Positions 58,929-64,000 of a stretch of 64,000 nt of DNA are shown in pieces. The notes beneath the pieces are model-generated. The model was not told the origin of the DNA, did not search any database, and saw only the letters and a list, made by a program, of their open reading frames with translations. The stretch spans positions 21,047 through 85,046 of the forward strand of contig NZ_FRBY01000008.1 in assembly GCF_900142735.1 (NCBI RefSeq), written 5' to 3'. Numbering within the stretch: the stretch's first letter is position 1; each line of letters begins with the position of its first letter. This DNA is from Flavobacterium saccharophilum. Its GTDB lineage: Bacteria; Bacteroidota; Bacteroidia; Flavobacteriales; Flavobacteriaceae. Made by a program: the position numbers and the translations under genes.

Positions 58929-60326
58929 ATGAAAAAATTTATATATAGAAATTGGACGAAAGTGTCTTTGATACTGGCAATGGTTTTTATGATTACAGCC
59001 TGCGAAAACAGTTTTGAGAGTGGCGGTTTTGATGTCAATTCACCTTCTAATGTTACTTCTTTTAAAATAAATGGAGTAGCTGGTAAAATCGATCAGAAAA
59101 CAGGAAATATTAATGTTACCATGCCATATGGATCTGACATTACAGCCGTAAAACCTGAAATGGTGCTAGAGGCCGGAGCAACATCAAATTTAGATGTAAC
59201 AATGCCAGTCAATTTTACAAATCCGGTAAAGTTTAGAGTTGTAAATGGTAATTTGTTTAAAGACTATACCGTAACGACGGTAGTTTTAAGTCCAATTAAA
59301 AGTTTTACCGTTAATGGAATTGCAGCGACAGTAAATGATGTGAGCAAAACTATTACTATGACACTTCCGGAAGGTACCAATTTAACAGCTTTGAAGCCAA
59401 TTATTGAATTGACAGAAGGTGTTTCTATTTCACCGGCATCGGGTCAGACAATTGATTTTACAAATCCGGTAACTTTTATAATAACATCTAATGGAAAAAG
59501 CGTGAATTATACCGCTAATGTGGGAGTTCCAGTAACTGGTTTAGTTGTTGCTTTCTTAGGAACTGCTGCAACGAGAGCTGAAATTACAAACATGGATGAA
59601 ATTACCGCTGCCGATTGGTTCTTTTCTACTTTTAGCGGAGCAAAATATATTTCATTTAACAGTGTTGAAAGCGGTGCCGATTTAAGTGATGTTGATGTAA
59701 TCTGGTGGCATTTTGATTCAGCAGCCAATTTACCGGCAATTGCCTACAAACCTGCTGTCACAATTTCTTTGAAGAATTTTAGATCTAATGGTGGGAATTT
59801 ACTTTTAACGTCTTTTGCCTCTCAATATGTAGATGCCTTAGGAATTGTTCCTTCAGGAAAAGGGCCAAATAATGTTTTTGGAGATTTTCCTCCAAATGGA
59901 TTTGTAGATGCAAATTCCTGGGGAATGTCATTTGTTGGTCATGAGAGCCATCCAATTTTCGAAGGATTGACAACTTATGAAAACGGGAAAGCGAATCTAC
60001 TACAAGGCGGAACTTTCCGTTTAAATCATACAGCTTGGTGGTTTTTGCCAGAATGGGGCGGTTATGGTAATGGCGAAGGCTGGAGAAACCAGACAGGAGG
60101 AACCAATTTAGCGAGTGAGGCCTGGGATAATAACCTTGACGGAAGAGTTACTATAGCAGAGTTTCCAAATACTGAAACTAATAAAAATGTGGTCGTAATT
60201 TCGATGGGGGCTTATGATTGGTACAACGAAGCCAACAGCAGTGGTGTACCAAGTCAGGCTAACGAATTTATAAACAATATCAAGATTTTGACACAAAACA
60301 GTATCAATTATTTAGCTAAAAAGTAA
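58929..60326 (+). CDS. DUF4960 surface glycan-binding protein
   Basis: A 465-residue lipoprotein (lipobox ITAC, C25). Two tandem Ig-like beta modules of about 80 residues are visible, each with an FxxNGxxxxx...DITA/NLTALKP...DFTNPVxF pattern (about 40-115 and 118-195). A DUF4960 domain follows (about 200-463; DVIWWHFDSAANLP, NGGNLLLTSFASQYVDALG, HTAWWFLPEWGGYG). B. thetaiotaomicron BT1761, in the same position of the levan locus, binds levan at the surface. It therefore probably acts as the third surface binding component with SusC/SusD. No catalytic residues are recognised. Aromatic residues in the last domain would suit sugar stacking. Confidence 0.88.
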   Translation: MKKFIYRNWTKVSLILAMVFMITACENSFESGGFDVNSPSNVTSFKINGVAGKIDQKTGNINVTMPYGSDITAVKPEMVLEAGATSNLDVTMPVNFTNPVKFRVVNGNLFKDYTVTTVVLSPIKSFTVNGIAATVNDVSKTITMTLPEGTNLTALKPIIELTEGVSISPASGQTIDFTNPVTFIITSNGKSVNYTANVGVPVTGLVVAFLGTAATRAEITNMDEITAADWFFSTFSGAKYISFNSVESGADLSDVDVIWWHFDSAANLPAIAYKPAVTISLKNFRSNGGNLLLTSFASQYVDALGIVPSGKGPNNVFGDFPPNGFVDANSWGMSFVGHESHPIFEGLTTYENGKANLLQGGTFRLNHTAWWFLPEWGGYGNGEGWRNQTGGTNLASEAWDNNLDGRVTIAEFPNTETNKNVVVISMGAYDWYNEANSSGVPSQANEFINNIKILTQNSINYLAKK

Positions 60327-60347
60327 TCTATCTTGAAATCAACAAAA

Positions 60348-61901
60348 ATGAAATATAGAAATATAATAACAATCGCTTCCATATTCTTTTCACTTGTTTC
60401 GTGCAGTCAGGACGATACGTATGTGGGAGGTTCTATTTCAGGAGGGAATTCTGAGATAACAAGCATTTTTCCTGTCCCGCCATCACAGTGGATGGGCGCA
60501 AATGACCCATATTATAGTGCGGGTTATACAGGAGATATTATGCCTTTTTTCGATAACGGAAAATTTCATATTTATTTCCTTCATGATGCGCAGAATAAGC
60601 CGGCAGGTAAAGGTTTTCACGATATTCATGAATATTTAAGCACCGATTTGGCTCATTTTACCTACGAAGGACAAATGATTCCATACGGAAAAACAACAGA
60701 TCCTGATTTTGCCATTGGCACAGGATCAGTTGTAAAAGTGGGTAATCTTTATTACTTTTATTATACAGGACACAATGAAACGCCAGCTTTTGTACAGTCG
60801 AATGCCAGAGAAAGTGTTTTATGTGCCACAAGTTCTGATTTAAAAAATTGGACAAAAGTCCCTTCTTTTAAAATTACAGCACCTGCAGGGTATTATAATT
60901 ATGATTTCAGGGATCCTCATGTGTTTTATAATGATGAGTTGAAAAAGTATTCAATGTTAGTTAGCACACAAACGGAGCCGGGAAGAAAAGCGGTTTTATT
61001 GCATTTTACAAGTGCAGATCCTGCATCAGGAAAATGGGAGGTTGAGGCTCCAATTTATACGACAACACCTCAGGAGAATTATTTAATGATGGAATGTGCT
61101 GATATATTTAAAATGGGCAATTATTGGTATTTGATTTTTTCTGAAAATTGGAGTGGTAATAAAGGAACGCATTACAGAATGGCAAATTCTATCAATGGAC
61201 CTTGGACGACACCAGAAAACGACATGATCGACGGAGAATATTTTTATGCAGGTAAAACAGCTTCTGACGGAAATAAAAGATATGTTTTTGGATGGAATGC
61301 CAGAAAGACACCTGAAAATGATCTTGGAAATAAAGATTGGGCAGGAAATATGGTTATTCATGAACTAATTCAAAATTCTGATGGAACTTTAGGAACTCAG
61401 GCACCGCAAAAAGTAAAAGATTTATTTTCTAAAAAGATAGTTGCTGAGGTTGATGCAACTTCAGAAAATGTAACAGCAAATAATGGAAATTATACTTTAT
61501 CAGGAACAACAAACAAAGCTTTGGTAACGTTTAAATCTATAGGAAAAAAAGCTAAAATAAAAGCTGAGTTTACCTTAGGGAAAGAAAACGGTACTTCCGG
61601 ATTTGTTTTCCATACTGATAGTAACGGGAGCTATTGCAAGATTGTTTTTGATATGGCAAAAGGTAAAATCATAGGATATAATTCGATTTCACAAGAAGTA
61701 ACCCGCATGCCATTTCAGTTTCAGGCGAATACGAAATATGATGTTGAAATAATTACAGAAGGAAGCGTGGTAGTACTTTACATTAACGGCAAAGCAGCTT
61801 TAACGAATCGTGTTTACGGTAGAGAACAAAACAAATGGGGATTAATTGCTGAAGGACAAAATAGTACCTTTTCTAATCTGCAAATTACACAACCAGAATA
61901 A
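60348..61901 (+). CDS. Second GH32-type fructan hydrolase (lipoprotein), atypical N-terminal motif
   Basis: A 517-residue lipoprotein (lipobox LVSC, C19). The GH32-like propeller is recognised by DFRDPHVF (stabiliser), MMECADIF (acid/base E) and NLYYFYYTGHN. The usual WMNDPNG is missing; instead QWMGANDPYY is followed by TGDIMPFFDNG, in which D63 of GDIMPFF takes the place of the nucleophile. The C-terminal part (from about 365) is a beta-sandwich (GTSGFVFHTDSNGSYCKI). Its place just after the DUF4960 protein matches the surface endo-levanase BT1760, so an endo-acting surface enzyme is likely. The frame extends to a TTG at 60333; ATG 60348 is preferred because it gives a normal lipoprotein signal. 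Confidence 0.8.
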   Translation: MKYRNIITIASIFFSLVSCSQDDTYVGGSISGGNSEITSIFPVPPSQWMGANDPYYSAGYTGDIMPFFDNGKFHIYFLHDAQNKPAGKGFHDIHEYLSTDLAHFTYEGQMIPYGKTTDPDFAIGTGSVVKVGNLYYFYYTGHNETPAFVQSNARESVLCATSSDLKNWTKVPSFKITAPAGYYNYDFRDPHVFYNDELKKYSMLVSTQTEPGRKAVLLHFTSADPASGKWEVEAPIYTTTPQENYLMMECADIFKMGNYWYLIFSENWSGNKGTHYRMANSINGPWTTPENDMIDGEYFYAGKTASDGNKRYVFGWNARKTPENDLGNKDWAGNMVIHELIQNSDGTLGTQAPQKVKDLFSKKIVAEVDATSENVTANNGNYTLSGTTNKALVTFKSIGKKAKIKAEFTLGKENGTSGFVFHTDSNGSYCKIVFDMAKGKIIGYNSISQEVTRMPFQFQANTKYDVEIITEGSVVVLYINGKAALTNRVYGREQNKWGLIAEGQNSTFSNLQITQPE

Positions 61902-61924
61902 CATTAATATAAAATAATTTTAGA

Positions 61925-62830
61925 ATGAATAACGGAAAAAACCTTAAGGCAGTGGCCTACGGAGAGGTGCTTTGGGATGTTTTCGACAAAGAGAAAAAGA
62001 TTGGTGGTGCACCTCTAAATGTAGCATTACGTATGAAAACATTCGGTTGCGAGGTAGCCATGATTAGCTGCGTAGGAAATGATGAAGACGGAGAAGCAAT
62101 TATCAATCAGGTAAAAAGTTTAGGACTGGAAACAGATACTATTGTTAAATCAGAAGATTTTCCTACTGGTTTAGTAAATGTAACATTGAATGAACGTGGT
62201 TCAGCAAGTTATGAAATCGCTTATCCTTCAGCTTGGGATAAAATTGAACTGAACGATTTCGCTAAAAAGATAGCTTCCGATGCTGATGTCTTAATTTACG
62301 GAAGTTTAGTTTGTAGAGATAAGATATCAAGAGCTTCTTTGGAAGAATTGTTGCAAACCCAGGCTTATAAGGTTTTTGATGTTAATTTAAGAAAACCACA
62401 TTATACTTATGAAATGCTGGAGCAATTAATGCATGCTTCCAATTTTATTAAGTTCAATGATGAAGAGTTACTAGAAATTACGGCAACGATGAAGTCGCCA
62501 TCTATCAGTTTAGAAGAAAATATGCGTTTTATCGCAGAAAAAACTAAAGTTACCGCAATGTGTGTTACCAGAGGTAAGCACGGTGCTTTGCTAATGTGGG
62601 ATGGCCAAATTTACGAAAACGGCGGTTATCCTGTTGAAGTTTCCGATACAGTAGGAGCAGGCGATTCATTTTTGGCCGCTTTAATTACTTCCTTACTTAC
62701 AGGTAAAGAACCTCAGTACGCTATTAATTTTGCTTGTGCAGTTGGAGCATTAGTTGCTCAAGCACCAGGAGCTAATCCAGAAATACCGTTTTCTAAGATT
62801 GAAAATTTAATGTTAAATGTAAAAGTATAG
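61925..62830 (+). CDS. Fructokinase (PfkB family)
   Basis: A 301-residue sugar kinase that phosphorylates imported fructose at the 6-position. The PfkB signatures are present: IGGAPLNVALRMKTFG near the N terminus, the DTVGAGDSFLAAL motif with catalytic aspartate (GAGD) near residue 245, and FDVNLRKPHY. It is the last gene of the fructan locus, 23 bases after the second GH32 and followed by a clear terminator, as with fructokinase BT1757. Cytoplasmic. Confidence 0.94.
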   Translation: MNNGKNLKAVAYGEVLWDVFDKEKKIGGAPLNVALRMKTFGCEVAMISCVGNDEDGEAIINQVKSLGLETDTIVKSEDFPTGLVNVTLNERGSASYEIAYPSAWDKIELNDFAKKIASDADVLIYGSLVCRDKISRASLEELLQTQAYKVFDVNLRKPHYTYEMLEQLMHASNFIKFNDEELLEITATMKSPSISLEENMRFIAEKTKVTAMCVTRGKHGALLMWDGQIYENGGYPVEVSDTVGAGDSFLAALITSLLTGKEPQYAINFACAVGALVAQAPGANPEIPFSKIENLMLNVKV

Positions 62831-62856
62831 TCTTCCTTATATATGTTTAAAATTAT

Positions 62857-62893
62857 GCCCTTGAACTGAAAATGTTTAAGGGCTTTTTTTTTA
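62857..62893 (+). terminator. Terminator of the fructan operon
   Basis: GCCCTTGAAC (62857-62866) pairs with GTTTAAGGGC (62874-62883, one G-T pair), followed by ten bases of T's. Confidence 0.9.
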
Positions 62894-63182
62894 TAACCGT
62901 ATTAGAGTTACGCCAGATTTATTTTTGATAACTAACTTTTCTTTGTCCCCCTAATTAAGATGAATAAGGAAATTAAGCTTTAAGTTGAAATTATTGTACT
63001 TGTATGTATAAGTACATTTTTCTACTATTATATATCAAGGTAGATTTTTGATCGCCCTGACAGTTATTAAAAACTGTCGGGTTGTTTTTTTTATATAAAG
63101 AGTAATAGATGAATCTGAGGGTAGCGAAAGCCTTTTCAGATTTGGAATTTGGAATTTAAAGATTTGGAATTTATTTTTTAAT
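62894..63182. other. Intergenic region with orphan promoter and terminator
   Basis: No protein-coding frame is credible. A promoter-like pair and a terminator define a possible small RNA (listed separately). The right end has 'atttggaatttggaattt', a recurrent element. Confidence 0.5.
63026..63092 (+). ncRNA. Candidate small RNA with its own terminator
   Basis: A terminator without a gene lies at 63056-63092: CCTGACAGTT (63056-63065) pairs with AACTGTCGGG (63072-63081), then TTGTTTTTTTT. Upstream, TTG (62994-62996) and TACATTTT (63013-63020) are spaced by 16 bases, close to the TTG/TAnnTTTG promoter. The product would be about 70 bases. Alternatively this is a back-up terminator of the fructan operon. 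Confidence 0.25.
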
Positions 63183-63278
63183 AAGGAGCTATTTCCCGCT
63201 ATCCGCTGCAATCTTTTGCGCCGAACCCCGGCACAAAAGGATTTCCACTACTATCGGGGCTAGGGGAGTTGTTTTCAA
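63183..63278. repeat. 95-bp dispersed repeat, copy 2 ('ccgaaccccggcac')
   Basis: This aligns with 10952-11046 from AAGGAGCT to GTTTTCAA. The central stem CTTTTGCGCCG/CGGCACAAAAG has one C-A mismatch here; the loop AACCC and the words GGCTAGGG and GGAGCT are conserved. Confidence 0.75.
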
Positions 63279-63594
63279 GAGAGGTCTTCTTATATAAGTA
63301 TAGGAAGAAACTTTATAGAACCATAAAAGCAGGAAAAAGAGACTTTGCGCCTTGGTGCCTTAGTGGCAAAGTCAAAAAAGAAGGTATGATGATATGTTGT
63401 AAAGTTCTCAGAAAAGAATGTATTGCTGTGTGAAGTCCATAAAAATGGCATATTCGGAAATAAAAGAATTGAGATAAACGCAAACACTACAGAAAATTCT
63501 TAAAAACCGTAAAAAACATCAAAAGCTAAGTTTTGAGTTATCAGAGTGTTAAGAAAAAGTTTTAAAAAAGATTGAAATTATATAATAAAAAGGC
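63279..63594. other. Intergenic region before the rRNA promoters
   Basis: No gene is supported. A repeat-like word 'gactttgcgccttggtgccttagtggc' is at 63341-63367. The only frame, 63290-63487 minus, has no family resemblance and covers the repeat. Confidence 0.5.
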
Positions 63595-63624
63595 TTGCAA
63601 ATGTAAATAAAGGTGGTACTTTTG
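63595..63624 (+). promoter_or_regulatory. rRNA operon promoter P1
   Basis: TTG 63595-63597 and TACTTTTG 63617-63624 with 19 bases between, followed by CACCCGC. An exact TTG/TAnnTTTG promoter with a G+C-rich start region, as in Bacteroidota rRNA promoters. Confidence 0.85.
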
Positions 63625-63715
63625 CACCCGCAACAGCGATAGACGTTCACTGAAATACTGACAAGCACACGAATTTAAACTGAAAAAATATTTTCAAAAA
63701 AAGATTCCAAAAAGC

Positions 63716-63746
63716 TTGTGAGATTTGAAAACAGATGTTACATTTG
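63716..63746 (+). promoter_or_regulatory. rRNA operon promoter P2
   Basis: TTG 63716-63718 and TACATTTG 63739-63746 with 20 bases between, followed by CACCCCGC. It lies 122 bases after P1. Confidence 0.85.
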
Positions 63747-63840
63747 CACCCCGCAAAACACGGAAAGTTCCTTGATAGATTGGTAAGAAAAAAAGAGAAA
63801 TGAGACGAAAAAAAAGTTTCAAAAAAACTTTAAAAAATTC

Positions 63841-63870
63841 TTGCTAATTAAAAAAGAAGTTGTAGTTTTG
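63841..63870 (+). promoter_or_regulatory. rRNA operon promoter P3
   Basis: TTG 63841-63843 and TAGTTTTG 63863-63870 with 19 bases between, followed by CACCCGC. It lies 124 bases after P2 and is the one nearest the leader. Confidence 0.87.
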
Positions 63871-64000
63871 CACCCGCTTTGAGAAACAAGCGAAACAAAA
63901 TTGAAACACGTTCGTAGACATATTGAATTGACAGCCGCTTTAACAGAGATGTTAGAGCAAAAGAATAAAGAGTAAGATAATCGAGAGATTAAGAAATGAA
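63871..64000 (+). other. rRNA operon leader (16S gene expected just beyond the edge)
   Basis: The stretch 'cgttcgtagacatattgaattgacagcc' followed by 'taacagagatgttagagcaaaag' and 'aagagtaagataatcgag' is the conserved leader before 16S rRNA in Flavobacterium, with a boxA-like GTTC-GA-AT element at 63910. The 16S sequence itself has not begun by base 64000. Confidence 0.8.

Noticed and set aside
63290..63487. A 65-codon minus-strand frame before the rRNA promoters
   Set aside because: No recognised family, no promoter, and it overlaps repeat words; it looks like chance.

Overview
The window looks like chromosomal DNA of a Flavobacterium-type member of the Bacteroidota. Evidence: AT-rich sequence, promoters of the TTG-N(17-20)-TAnnTTTG type, hardly any purine-rich ribosome binding sites, SusC/SusD proteins, a type IX secretion sorting domain, a hybrid two-component regulator, and many short intergenic repeats typical of the genus. 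No insertion sequence, integrase, tRNA gene or CRISPR array was seen.

Layout. 1-14.7 kb is mostly housekeeping: a DUF3822 protein (cut by the window edge), a RecD-like helicase, an extradiol dioxygenase, kdsB, a fused alpha/beta 2-oxoacid dehydrogenase E1, a peptidase-like/outer-membrane-barrel fusion, a LOG-family protein, a cupin and uvrA. 14.9-17.6 kb is a compact module of two small proteins, a WYL-domain regulator and a GTPase that reads like an animal immunity-related (IRG) GTPase. Three near-identical 19-bp palindromic sites lie in its promoter regions. 18-27.7 kb carries a LytS/LytTR-type sensor pair, a ClC chloride transporter, gamma-glutamyltransferase, an AcpH-like protein and glmM. 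27.8-32.8 kb has a secreted GH128 glucanase with a T9SS tail, a lipid A acyltransferase, a rhomboid protease, a SIMPL protein and an Lrp/AsnC regulator.

33.0-47.9 kb is the most interesting stretch. On one strand it carries a DUF1338 (2-oxoadipate dioxygenase-type) protein, an antiquitin-type alpha-aminoadipic semialdehyde dehydrogenase, the in-frame scar of a deleted SusC/SusD pair, a GH63 glucosidase, a GH42 beta-galactosidase, a hydroxylysine-kinase-like/phospho-lyase-like fusion, a YdiJ-type D-2-hydroxyglutarate dehydrogenase and a GH36 alpha-galactosidase. Read together, and leaving out the GH36 enzyme, these would take collagen-type Glc-alpha1,2-Gal-beta-O-hydroxylysine down to 2-oxoglutarate. 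Only the 2-aminoadipate transaminase is missing. This is inference from family membership and order.

48.2-62.8 kb is a textbook fructan utilisation locus: a hybrid two-component sensor with a periplasmic sugar-binding domain, a sugar porter, GH32, SusC, SusD, a DUF4960 surface glycan-binding protein, a second GH32 and fructokinase. Its gene set matches the Bacteroides thetaiotaomicron levan locus.

The last 400 bases hold three tandem rRNA-type promoters and an rRNA leader, so a 16S gene should begin just past the right edge.
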